Source: SIG437 sp045576235 (GTDB lineage: Bacteria; Bacillota; Clostridia; UBA1381; UBA9506). From it: a stretch of DNA of 64,000 nucleotides. Where the stretch lies: the NCBI GenBank assembly GCA_045576235.1, contig JAZNGA010000033.1:76487-140486 (forward strand). Reading direction: 5' to 3'. Under the pieces are notes generated by a model. It searched no databases, had not been told where the DNA came from, and saw only the letters and a program-made list of their open reading frames with translations. Below, one piece after another: positions 17,526-25,677 of the stretch (position 1 is the first letter of the stretch; each line of letters opens with the position of its first letter). A program made the position numbers and the translations under genes.

Positions 17526-18209
17526 ATGGATAACGAAAAAGATTTTGAAGAAAAAACAAGTGCTGAGATGGAAGAATTGATAAACCAATATTTCAAAGAA
17601 GACTTTGATGAATTGGAAGAGTATGAAAAAGAAATAGCATTAAAAGAAAAATTATCTAATGAAAAGAAGGTCAGCAAAGGTTTTTTAAAAGAACTGTATG
17701 AATGGACACAAGCTATTGCCATAGCCGTTGTTCTTGCTTTGTTTATTAATCAATTCGTTTTTTCCATTGTTGAAGTGCAGGGCGCTTCGATGGAACCCAC
17801 GCTCAATAATTCAGAAAGACTTTTTGTTTTTAAAAGTTTTTATGAACCAAAAAATAAAGACATTATAATTATCAAATCTGAACAACTGGGAAAATATATT
17901 GTTAAACGCGTTATAGCTGTAGGCGGACAGACCATTAATATTGACAAAGAAACAGGCGATGTTTATGTTAATGGCAAATTTCAAAATGAGGCTTATGTAA
18001 ACGAAGGAACAAATTATTATGTTGGAAACACACAGGAGTATCCATTAACTGTTCCTGAAGGCCATGTTTTTGTCATGGGAGATAACAGAGGTAATTCAAT
18101 GGATAGTCGAGCTTTAGGTGTGTTAGAAAACGAAGATATTATGGGTAAAGCTATTTTCAGAATATGGCCTATTAGTAGCTTTGGCGGTTTGTATGATAAT
18201 TTGAAATAA
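17526..18209 (+). CDS. lepB: signal peptidase I
   Basis: This is a 227-residue type I signal peptidase. A charged, Glu/Lys-rich cytoplasmic extension of about 58 residues comes before one membrane helix (AIAIAVVLALFINQFVF). The catalytic Ser lies in VQGASMEPTL and the Lys in YIVKRVIAVGG; MGDNRGNSMDSRALG is box E. The enzyme cuts signal peptides of exported proteins on the outer membrane face. The long acidic N-terminus is more than most Bacillus SipS forms have. It lies in the rplS cluster. Confidence 0.95.
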   Translation: MDNEKDFEEKTSAEMEELINQYFKEDFDELEEYEKEIALKEKLSNEKKVSKGFLKELYEWTQAIAIAVVLALFINQFVFSIVEVQGASMEPTLNNSERLFVFKSFYEPKNKDIIIIKSEQLGKYIVKRVIAVGGQTINIDKETGDVYVNGKFQNEAYVNEGTNYYVGNTQEYPLTVPEGHVFVMGDNRGNSMDSRALGVLENEDIMGKAIFRIWPISSFGGLYDNLK

Positions 18210-18212
18210 ATT

Positions 18213-18249
18213 TATCGGATTGTTCAAAATAATATTGAATAATCCGATA
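18213..18249 (+). terminator. stem-loop between lepB and rbgA
   Basis: TATCGGATTGTTCAA and TTGAATAATCCGATA pair over 15 bp with one G-U pair and a 7-base loop. The following TTTTAATATA is a weak U tract, so it may be a terminator or an attenuator within the cluster. Confidence 0.6.
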
Positions 18250-18281
18250 TTTTAATATATAGAGAGAAAAGGTAATAAATT

Positions 18282-19160
18282 ATGAATATTCAATGGTATC
18301 CAGGGCATATGGCAAAGACAATGAGACTTATAAAAGAGAATTTGAAGCTTGTTGACATTATAATTGAGCTTTTAGATGCTCGTATTCCGATTTCATCAAA
18401 AAATCCGGATATAGATGAGCTTGTCAAAGCAAAACCAAGAATTATTGTTTTAAATAAATCTGACCTTTCTGACGAGAAAATCAACAAGGATTGGATGGCA
18501 TATTATAAATCTAAAAACATTCCCGTTGTGCTCTATGACAGTGTTCATCAAACCAACACAAATCTGATTTTCGATTTAATTCAAAAAGTTTTAGAAGAGA
18601 AAATTGATGGCTTAAAAGAAAAAGGGATGATAAACAGGTCGGTTAAAGTAATGATTGTCGGCATACCTAATGTTGGAAAGTCATCTTTTATAAACAAATT
18701 AGTCAAAAAATCTGTTGCTATTGCAGGAGACAGGCCGGGTGTAACAAGAGGAAAACAATGGATTCGCATGAAACAAGGCTTTGAACTTCTTGACACACCA
18801 GGGATTTTATGGCCTAAATTTGATGAAAAGACGGGGCTTAATCTTGCATATATAGGTTCCGTAAAAGATGAAATTATTGATATTGAAACTCTTGCTGTTC
18901 ATCTTCTTGCGTTTTTCAATGTTAATTATCCCGAAAAGTTGCAAGAACGCTACAAGATAGAAATAAACAGTGAGATGACGGGGTATGAGATTATGGTTGC
19001 CATAGCAAAAAAACGCGGTTTTTTAATATCAGGCGGAGAATTTGACACATTGAGGTGTGCAAATGTTGTTTTAGATGAATTCCGTGACTCAAAGCTCGGA
19101 AAAATATCTTTGGAAAAGCCATCTGACTTTTATGATTTGGAGGATTATGATGAGACTTGA
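18282..19160 (+). CDS. rbgA: ribosome biogenesis GTPase RbgA (YlqF)
   Basis: This is a 292-residue circularly permuted GTPase. The order is G4 (LNKSDLSD near residue 59), then G1 (GIPNVGKSSFINKL near 128), G2 and G3 (DTPGILWPKF near 172), as in YlqF. MNIQWYPGHMAKTM is the signature start. It acts late in assembly of the 50S subunit. The gene ends over the start of rnhB. Confidence 0.95.
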   Translation: MNIQWYPGHMAKTMRLIKENLKLVDIIIELLDARIPISSKNPDIDELVKAKPRIIVLNKSDLSDEKINKDWMAYYKSKNIPVVLYDSVHQTNTNLIFDLIQKVLEEKIDGLKEKGMINRSVKVMIVGIPNVGKSSFINKLVKKSVAIAGDRPGVTRGKQWIRMKQGFELLDTPGILWPKFDEKTGLNLAYIGSVKDEIIDIETLAVHLLAFFNVNYPEKLQERYKIEINSEMTGYEIMVAIAKKRGFLISGGEFDTLRCANVVLDEFRDSKLGKISLEKPSDFYDLEDYDET

Positions 19161-19773
19161 TGAATTTGACAAGCAATTTATCACGCAAGGATATAAAATT
19201 ATTGCAGGTGTTGATGAAGCGGGAAGAGGGCCGCTTGCTGGACCTGTTTATGCTGCCGCTGTTATTCTTCCTGAAGATTTTTATTCGCCAGAAATAAATG
19301 ATTCAAAAAAAATCAGCGAAAAGAAAAGGGAAGTGCTTTTTGATATTATAACAGAAAACGCGCTGGCATATGCTATAGAAAGTGTTGATGCTGAAATAAT
19401 TGACGAAATAAATATCTTAGCCGCAACAATGCTTGCTATGAAAAAAGCAGTAGAAGCGCTCAAAGTCAAACCAGACCTTGTTCTTGTTGATGGTAATAGA
19501 ACGGGAGATTTGTCGATTAAGACTCAATGTGTCATAAAAGGCGATTCAAAAAGCCAATCCATTGCTGCGGCGTCAATTCTTGCAAAAGTTGCAAGAGATA
19601 GATTTTGTAAAGAAAAGCTCGATCTTTTATATCCCGAATATTGCTTTAATAAACATAAAGGCTATGGAACTAAACTCCATGTTGAAAAAATTAAAGAGTT
19701 TGGTCCATGTAAAGAGCACAGAAAGACTTTCTTGAAGAAAATATTGAATTCAAATAAGAGTGAAGAATTATGA
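19150..19773 (+). CDS. rnhB: ribonuclease HII
   Basis: This is a 207-residue RNase HII that cleaves RNA in RNA-DNA hybrids and starts removal of single ribonucleotides. GVDEAGRGPLAGPVYAAAVIL holds the first acidic residues, LVDGNR the next and AAASILAKVARD the last Asp. The start overlaps the end of rbgA by a few codons and uses GGAGG at 19139-19143. It overlaps yraN at an ATGA junction, so the three genes are tightly coupled. Confidence 0.95.
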   Translation: MRLDEFDKQFITQGYKIIAGVDEAGRGPLAGPVYAAAVILPEDFYSPEINDSKKISEKKREVLFDIITENALAYAIESVDAEIIDEINILAATMLAMKKAVEALKVKPDLVLVDGNRTGDLSIKTQCVIKGDSKSQSIAAASILAKVARDRFCKEKLDLLYPEYCFNKHKGYGTKLHVEKIKEFGPCKEHRKTFLKKILNSNKSEEL

Positions 19774-20123
19774 ACAAATTGATTGTGGGTGCGAAAGGCG
19801 AATATGCCGCGTGTGTATATTTAAAGAAGAACGGTTACAAGATCTTAAAGAGAAATTATAAAAAAAGTTTTGGCGAAATTGACATAATTGCTAAAAAGAA
19901 TGAAGATATTTCTTTTGTAGAAGTTAAAACAAGAAAAAATGAAGACTTTGGTCGCCCTTGCCAAGCTGTCAATGAATCCAAAAAGTCAAAAATAAGAAAA
20001 ACTGCTATGGCATACATTGTTGAAAATGCTCTTGATGAAAATTACTCGTTCGATGTTATAGAAGTTTTTCATAGCGGTGGGGAAATTATAAAATTAGAGC
20101 ATATTAAAAATGCTTTTTTCTAA
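19770..20123 (+). CDS. YraN (UPF0102) family nuclease-like protein
   Basis: This is a 117-residue protein with the restriction-endonuclease-like fold of UPF0102. GAKGEYAACVYLKKNGYKIL is the start, GEIDIIAKKNEDISFVEVKTR carries the E...D...ExK catalytic pattern, and the family ending is recognisable. Its physiological role is unclear, perhaps in DNA processing. It overlaps rnhB at ATGA, the usual arrangement, and is followed by a terminator. Confidence 0.9.
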   Translation: MNKLIVGAKGEYAACVYLKKNGYKILKRNYKKSFGEIDIIAKKNEDISFVEVKTRKNEDFGRPCQAVNESKKSKIRKTAMAYIVENALDENYSFDVIEVFHSGGEIIKLEHIKNAFF

Positions 20124-20140
20124 AATTTCTTCTTTTTTTG

Positions 20141-20171
20141 AAAAAAAAGCATGAAACAGTTGCTTTTTTTT
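20141..20171 (+). terminator. terminator after yraN
   Basis: AAAAAAAAGCA and TGCTTTTTTTT form 11 perfect pairs around a 9-base loop, giving a stem that merges with a long U tract. It ends the rplS-yraN unit. Confidence 0.7.
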
Positions 20172-20219
20172 TCTTTTTATATTAAAATGTTATGTAAGAA
20201 TATATCTTGGAGGTAATAT

Positions 20220-21407
20220 ATGTATATTTCTGAAAAAGCAAAAAAGATTAAAGCGTCAACAACGCTTGCTATTGACTCCAAATTTAAGGAAATGAAGGCA
20301 AATGGGGAAGATGTTGTTGGCTTTGGCGCAGGGGAGCCTGATTTTAACACTCCTGACTATATAATTGATGCAGCTATAAAGGCTATGAATGATGGAAAAA
20401 CTAAATATACGCCTGCTGCAGGTACAGTTTCTTTAAGAACTGAAATTTGTAATAAACTAAAAAACGAAAACAATCTTGACTATTCATTTAATCAGATTGT
20501 TGTAAGCAACGGCGCGAAACATTCGCTCGTGAATGTTTTTCAGACAATTTTAAATCCCGGAGACGAAGTAATTGTTCCGGCACCATTTTGGGTAAGTTAT
20601 CCCGAAATGATTAAGATTGCTGATGGTGTTCCTGTAATTTTATACACGAAAGAAGAAAACAACTTTAAATTTACTAAAGATGAGCTTTTATCTGCGATTA
20701 CTGATAAAACAAGGGCTGTTGTTTTAAACAGTCCATCAAATCCTACAGGTATGGTCTATACAAAAGAAGAGCTCGAAGAAATAGCAAAGGTTGCCGTTGA
20801 AAAAAATATTTATGTTGTTTCCGACGAAATATATGAACACCTTATTTACGAGGGCAAGCATGTGAGCATTGCTGAGCTTGGTGATGATATTAAAAACCTT
20901 ACAATAATAATAAACGGTGTTTCAAAAACATATGCGATGACAGGATGGAGAATTGGTTACACTGCTTCAAACATTGAAATTGCTAAAGCAATGGCAAATC
21001 TTCAATCGCATGCAACATCTAACCCTAACTCTATCGCTCAGGCTGCTACAGAAGCAGCTCTTACCGGTGGCTATGATGAAATCAATAAAATGAAAGCTGC
21101 TTTTAAAGAAAGACGCGATTATATGACGAAGAGAATTAATTCAATAGATGGAGTGTCATGTAAAGTTCCAAATGGTGCTTTCTATGTTTTGATGAACATT
21201 TCTAAGTTAAAAGGAAGAACCATCGGTGGCGAGATGATAAATTCTTCTGATGATTTTGCCGGTGTATTTTTGAATAAAGCCGGCGTTGCAATTGTTCCAT
21301 GCAGCGGATTCGGTGCTGATGATTATGTTCGTTGGTCATATGCGACAAGTATGGAAAATATAAAAGAAGGTTTAGACAGATTAGAAAAACTTTTAGGAAA
21401 TATTTAA
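20220..21407 (+). CDS. pyridoxal-phosphate aminotransferase (aspartate aminotransferase type)
   Basis: This is a 395-residue class I/II aminotransferase. GAGEPDFNTPDYI binds substrate, NSPSNPTGMVY and SDEIYEHLIYEG are the PLP-site motifs, and NGVSKTYAMTGWRIGY contains the Schiff-base Lys. The C-terminal Arg that binds the substrate carboxylate is in DDYVRWSYATS. Sequence type matches the Ib aspartate aminotransferases of Firmicutes. TTGGAGG precedes the ATG. thrC follows after about 50 bases; aspartate feeds the threonine pathway, so joint expression is reasonable. Confidence 0.9.
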   Translation: MYISEKAKKIKASTTLAIDSKFKEMKANGEDVVGFGAGEPDFNTPDYIIDAAIKAMNDGKTKYTPAAGTVSLRTEICNKLKNENNLDYSFNQIVVSNGAKHSLVNVFQTILNPGDEVIVPAPFWVSYPEMIKIADGVPVILYTKEENNFKFTKDELLSAITDKTRAVVLNSPSNPTGMVYTKEELEEIAKVAVEKNIYVVSDEIYEHLIYEGKHVSIAELGDDIKNLTIIINGVSKTYAMTGWRIGYTASNIEIAKAMANLQSHATSNPNSIAQAATEAALTGGYDEINKMKAAFKERRDYMTKRINSIDGVSCKVPNGAFYVLMNISKLKGRTIGGEMINSSDDFAGVFLNKAGVAIVPCSGFGADDYVRWSYATSMENIKEGLDRLEKLLGNI

Positions 21408-21456
21408 TTTGAATTTACATTTTAATATGTATTGAGAGGGAAGGCAAAAAAATATT

Positions 21457-22959
21457 ATGCAATATCAATCTACAAGGGATAAAAATATTAGTGTTGAGTC
21501 TGCTGTAGCAATTAAGACAGGATTGTCAAAAGATGGTGGTCTTTTTGTTCCATGCATGATTCCTCAAATATGTGATGATGAATTAAAAGCTATGTCGTCT
21601 CTGAATTATAATGAAAGAGCTGCAAAAATTTTAAGCTTATTTCTGACTGATTTCACTCAAGAAGAGATTATAGAATGTGTTGACAAAGCGTATAGTAAAG
21701 AAAAATTTGAAACAACAGACATAGCTCCGCTTTATAAACTTAATAATTCAACATATTTTTTAGAATTGTGGCATGGGCCGACATGTGCTTTTAAAGATAT
21801 GGCGCTTCAGATTTTACCTCATCTTTTGCTTAAATCGGTTAAAAAAACCGGCGAAACAAAAGAAATAGTCATACTTGTTGCAACATCAGGTGATACAGGT
21901 AAAGCAGCTTTGGAAGGCTTCAAAAATGTTGATGGAACAAGAATTATTGTTTTCTATCCCGAAAAGGGTGTGAGCAAAATTCAGAAGCTTCAAATGGCAA
22001 CTCAGGATGGTAATAATGTCGATGTTGCTGCTATAAATGGAAATTTCGATGATGCACAGACAGGTGTAAAAACAATATTTTCAGATAAAGAATATTCTAA
22101 AATTCTTTCTCAAAACAGTTTTATGCTCTCGAGCGCAAATTCTATAAACTGGGGAAGACTTGTTCCGCAGATTATATATTATTTTTCTGCATATTGTAAT
22201 TTGCTTCGTAATGATGAAATAAAATTAGGTGAATCCGTTAATTTTGTTGTTCCTACAGGTAATTTTGGAAACATTTTAGCTGCCTATTACGCTAAAGAAA
22301 TGGGTTTACCGATAAACAAACTCATTTGCGCATCAAATCAGAACAACATTCTTACCGATTTTATCAATACAGGTGTTTATGACAGAAATAGAAACTTCCA
22401 CACAACATCATCACCATCTATGGACATACTCATATCAAGCAATCTTGAAAGACTGCTTTTCCATGTTACAGATGGAGATGATGCAACAATTAATATATGG
22501 ATGAATGATTTAAAAGAAAACGGAAAATATGAAGTTCCAGAAAACACAAAGAAAAAAATCAAAGAGATTTTCTGGGCGGGTTTTTGTAATGATGAAATGA
22601 CTTCTGAGACAATTAAAAATGTTAAAGAGTCTCATGGATATGTCATCGATACACACACTGCAGTTGCAAAAAATGTTTATGACCAGTTTGTTTCAGAAAC
22701 AAATGACACACATAAAACTATTGTTGTTTCTACAGCGAGTCCGTTTAAATTTGCAAATAGTGTTTTAAGTGCCATTGTACCTGAAGGGGAAACAGAAGGA
22801 AAAGATGATTTTGAGCTGTTAGATATGCTGTCTAAAAAAGCTGAATTAAATCTTCCTGAATCATTATCTGATCTCAGAAATAAGCCTGTTGTGTTTAAAA
22901 CCACTTGTGAAAAAAATGAACTTTATGAGGTTGTCAGCAATATGCTTAACCTGGCATAA
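21457..22959 (+). CDS. thrC: threonine synthase
   Basis: This is a 500-residue PLP enzyme that converts O-phosphohomoserine to threonine. YQSTRDKNISVESAVAIKTGLSKDGGL is the typical start (positions 21460-21540), WHGPTCAFKDMALQ contains the PLP-binding Lys, ATSGDTGKAAL binds phosphate, and VPTGNFGNILAAYYAK closes the site. GAGAGGGAAGG lies upstream. It belongs to the longer class of threonine synthases. prmA begins within 15 bases of its stop. No homoserine kinase gene of the usual type is adjacent. Confidence 0.95.
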   Translation: MQYQSTRDKNISVESAVAIKTGLSKDGGLFVPCMIPQICDDELKAMSSLNYNERAAKILSLFLTDFTQEEIIECVDKAYSKEKFETTDIAPLYKLNNSTYFLELWHGPTCAFKDMALQILPHLLLKSVKKTGETKEIVILVATSGDTGKAALEGFKNVDGTRIIVFYPEKGVSKIQKLQMATQDGNNVDVAAINGNFDDAQTGVKTIFSDKEYSKILSQNSFMLSSANSINWGRLVPQIIYYFSAYCNLLRNDEIKLGESVNFVVPTGNFGNILAAYYAKEMGLPINKLICASNQNNILTDFINTGVYDRNRNFHTTSSPSMDILISSNLERLLFHVTDGDDATINIWMNDLKENGKYEVPENTKKKIKEIFWAGFCNDEMTSETIKNVKESHGYVIDTHTAVAKNVYDQFVSETNDTHKTIVVSTASPFKFANSVLSAIVPEGETEGKDDFELLDMLSKKAELNLPESLSDLRNKPVVFKTTCEKNELYEVVSNMLNLA

Positions 22960-22973
22960 TTATGGAGAGAATT

Positions 22974-23963
22974 ATGGAATGGATTCAAGTTTCAATATAT
23001 ACATCTTCTTTCGGCATTGAACCGGTTTGTGGAGTCTTATATAATTTAGGTATAACCGGTCTCGAAATTGAAGATTATGAAGATTTCAAGAAGTTTTTAG
23101 ATGATAATCGTGCTTCGTGGGACTATGTTGATGAAAAATTAGCTGAAGAAAAGTCAGGTGAAACTTGCATTAAACTTTATTTACCTGATGATGCAAAGGG
23201 ATATGAGACTTTGAATGCTGTTAAAACAGTGATAGCAGCCTTGAAAGATTCAGATGCACAAAATCAACTCGGAAGACTTGTCGTTTCTTTGGGGCATGTC
23301 AAGGAAGAAGATTGGTGCAACAATTGGAAGCAATATTTCAAACCTTTGCTTGTTGGTGAAAACATTTTAATATGCCCAGATTGGGAAGATGTTCCTTGCT
23401 GCGAGAACAAAACTGTTTTTAAAATTAATCCCGGCATGAGCTTTGGAACGGGTTCTCACGAAACAACACAACTATGTATCGAGGAGATGGAAAAACATAT
23501 AGAACCTGGACATGTTGTGTTAGATTTAGGGTGTGGAAGCGGCATTTTATCAATAATAGCAATGCTTTTAGGTGCTAAAGAAGCTACTGCCATTGACATT
23601 GATTCAAATGCTGTAAAAATCGCACTTGAAAATGCTGAAAAAAATGGCATTTCCATTTCTGATTATCATACTATTGCAGGAAACATTTTAAACGATGAAA
23701 ATTTGTGCACAGTTATTTCCAAAAAGAAATATGATGTTATTTTTGCAAACATTGTTGCTGATGTAATCATCGCTTTAAAGCCAATTGTATATGATTTTAT
23801 GGATGATGAAACCATACTTATAACATCCGGCATAATTAATTCCAGATTGGACGATGTGCTGAATGAATATATAAATAGTCCATTTGAGATAATTAAAATC
23901 CGCGAAAAGGGAGAATGGGCATCAATATCGCTAAAAAAAGCGGCTATAATGCCGTTAAAATAA
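22974..23963 (+). CDS. prmA: ribosomal protein L11 methyltransferase
   Basis: This is a 329-residue SAM-dependent methyltransferase that trimethylates ribosomal protein L11. The N-terminal substrate-recognition domain opens WIQVSIYTSSFGIEPV; FGTGSHETTQLC, LDLGCGSGILSI and FANIVADVI are the catalytic-domain signatures. I prefer ATG 22974, which follows ATGGAGAG; the earlier ATG at 22962 overlaps that site. It follows thrC closely, an association without obvious pathway logic. Confidence 0.93.
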   Translation: MEWIQVSIYTSSFGIEPVCGVLYNLGITGLEIEDYEDFKKFLDDNRASWDYVDEKLAEEKSGETCIKLYLPDDAKGYETLNAVKTVIAALKDSDAQNQLGRLVVSLGHVKEEDWCNNWKQYFKPLLVGENILICPDWEDVPCCENKTVFKINPGMSFGTGSHETTQLCIEEMEKHIEPGHVVLDLGCGSGILSIIAMLLGAKEATAIDIDSNAVKIALENAEKNGISISDYHTIAGNILNDENLCTVISKKKYDVIFANIVADVIIALKPIVYDFMDDETILITSGIINSRLDDVLNEYINSPFEIIKIREKGEWASISLKKAAIMPLK

Positions 23964-23981
23964 TAAAGGAGTGTGTTTACT

Positions 23982-24692
23982 ATGTATAACTTTAGTATTC
24001 AGTTGGATGACAACAGTACTTATTTTCACTATGGTATCTCCAACATTGAACTTAAGGACGGTTTTTTTGGTTTATGGCTTCGTGATTTCAATGACGAACA
24101 GCTGAAAAAGCGTCAGGAGATATTGATAAAGTCAATGCAGAAAATTGTACTTTATAGTGTTAAGGTGCCGGTTTGCGATTATGAAGTTTACGAAAAAATG
24201 CTTAAAAATGCTAGTGTATTAAAGATTGAAAATATTAAAATCAGTTTATCTGCTATACGAGATTCATCAGATTCAACAATTGATGCATTGAAAAAAATCA
24301 TTAATAAAGCAAATGAGTTTGGTATTAAAATTTTATTTGAAGCTTCATCAAATCATTCTTTCTTCACATTAGATTTTTATAAGAAAATTCGTTCAGAGGC
24401 AACAGGTCTCATTTTTAGTCCTCTTGAATATATCAAGCTGAAGAAGGCTCCTGTTGATGTTTTGAAAGAATGTGATGTAACAGAAGATATTTGCTTCATT
24501 CGCGCAAATGATGGTTTATTAGATTCAGGATCCCCGACACTTCCCGGAAAAGGTGATGGAAACATATCTGAATGTGCTAAATTATTACTTGATAAAGGTT
24601 ACAAAGGATATTTCTCATTCGCTGATTACTCAAACAGCTTCTTGATTTCAGAAATAATCAGAAGATATAATGAATATTTAGCAGCTATATAG
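23982..24692 (+). CDS. xylose-isomerase-like TIM-barrel protein
   Basis: This is a 236-residue protein. The C-terminal LPGKGDGNISECAKLLLDKGYKGYFSF region (positions about 24540-24625) is the pattern seen at the end of sugar isomerase/epimerase-type TIM barrels, and a beta-alpha alternation runs through the protein. The metal-binding Glu/His residues of true isomerases are not all evident, so it may be a diverged member. AAGGAG at 23966-23971 serves the ATG. It is likely co-transcribed with prmA and is closed by a terminator. Function is not assigned. Confidence 0.6.
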   Translation: MYNFSIQLDDNSTYFHYGISNIELKDGFFGLWLRDFNDEQLKKRQEILIKSMQKIVLYSVKVPVCDYEVYEKMLKNASVLKIENIKISLSAIRDSSDSTIDALKKIINKANEFGIKILFEASSNHSFFTLDFYKKIRSEATGLIFSPLEYIKLKKAPVDVLKECDVTEDICFIRANDGLLDSGSPTLPGKGDGNISECAKLLLDKGYKGYFSFADYSNSFLISEIIRRYNEYLAAI

Positions 24693-24697
24693 TACAA

Positions 24698-24730
24698 AAG
24701 AGCGATAACACAAAATGTTATCGCTCTTTA
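24698..24730. terminator. bidirectional terminator between the TIM-barrel gene and sigG
   Basis: AAAGAGCGATAACA and TGTTATCGCTCTTT form a perfect 14-bp stem with a 5-base loop, with A/T ends that serve both convergent genes. Confidence 0.85.
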
Positions 24731-24735
24731 AAATT

Positions 24736-25506
24736 TCAGACATATTTCTTCATCCGCTCTAAAGCGCCTTTTTCAAGTCGTGAAACCTGAGCTTGTGATA
24801 TACCAATTTCATCAGCAACTTCCATTTGTGTTTTTCCCGCAAAAAAACGTAAGTTTATAATTTTTTTTTCGCGCTCTGTCAATCTCTTCATAGCCTCTTT
24901 TAATGCAATTTCCTCCAACCAGCTTTCATCTGTGTTTTTTGTGTCTTTAACTTGATCCATAACAAAAAGTGTATCTGTACCATCATTATATGCAGGTTCA
25001 AAAAGAGAAACAGGTTCTTGTATTGCCTCAAGTGCAAAAACAATGTCTTCTTTAGGCATATTAAGCGCTTTGCTTATTTCACAAACTGTCGGTTCCTTTG
25101 AATTTTTGTTAATATATTCTTCCTTAACCTTAAGCGCCTTATATGCAACATCTCTGATTGAACGGCTGACACGAATATGATTGTTGTCCCGAAGATATCG
25201 TCTTATCTCTCCGATTATCATAGGAACAGCATATGTTGAAAATTTAACATCGTGAGACACATCGAAATTATCTATTGCTTTTATCAGACCAATACAACCA
25301 ATCTGAAACAAATCATCAGGATTTTCACCCCTATTATTGAATCGTTGTATGACACTGAGAACAAGTCTCAGATTTCCATTTATAAATTTTTCCCGTGCTT
25401 CTTCATCTCCGTTTTTTATTTTAATCATAAGATGTTTTTTTTCTTCGTTGGATAATAGAGGTAGTTTGGCTGTGTTAACACCACAAATTTCAACTTTGTT
25501 TGACAT
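24736..25506 (-). CDS. sigG: forespore sigma factor SigG
   Basis: This is a 256-residue sigma-70 family protein that matches sigma-G closely. It starts NKVEICGVNTAKLPLLSNEE, the anti-sigma-binding N-terminus peculiar to SigG. Region 2 is NGNLRLVLSVIQRFNNRGE to KFSTYAVPMIIGEIRRYLRDN, region 3 includes IRVSRSIRDVAYKAL, and region 4 ends EIGISQAQVSRLEKGAL. SigG directs late forespore genes during sporulation. In Bacillus it follows spoIIGA-sigE; here it stands alone, convergent with the prmA unit. This is the clearest sign that the organism forms endospores. Confidence 0.96.
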   Translation of the reverse strand: MSNKVEICGVNTAKLPLLSNEEKKHLMIKIKNGDEEAREKFINGNLRLVLSVIQRFNNRGENPDDLFQIGCIGLIKAIDNFDVSHDVKFSTYAVPMIIGEIRRYLRDNNHIRVSRSIRDVAYKALKVKEEYINKNSKEPTVCEISKALNMPKEDIVFALEAIQEPVSLFEPAYNDGTDTLFVMDQVKDTKNTDESWLEEIALKEAMKRLTEREKKIINLRFFAGKTQMEVADEIGISQAQVSRLEKGALERMKKYV

Positions 25507-25541
25507 ATTTTAATTCATCCCTTTTATTTTCAAGTAAATAT

Positions 25542-25570
25542 AATTATTTCCTTTTTATGTAAAAATATAC
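25542..25570 (-). promoter_or_regulatory. possible forespore promoter of sigG
   Basis: On the minus strand GTATA (25566-25570) and GGAAATAATT (25542-25551) are 14 bases apart, similar to sigma-F sites (GYWTA then GGNNANANTW), though the spacing is one or two bases short. SigF-dependent control of sigG is established in Bacillus; its use here is inferred. Confidence 0.3.
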
Positions 25571-25613
25571 CCAGGAGAATTATTTCAACATTGTTAATTT
25601 TTTTATTTATGAC

Positions 25614-25642
25614 TTTATATCTTAAAAAAAATATGCTATAAT
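25614..25642 (+). promoter_or_regulatory. sigma-A-like promoter of the ClpE-like gene
   Basis: TTTATA at 25614-25619 and TATAAT at 25637-25642 with a 17-base spacer, about 36 bases before the ATG. I see no CtsR or CIRCE operator near it. Confidence 0.45.
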
Positions 25643-25677
25643 ATATTAGAAAAGTAACACTAAAGGAGAATTATAAA

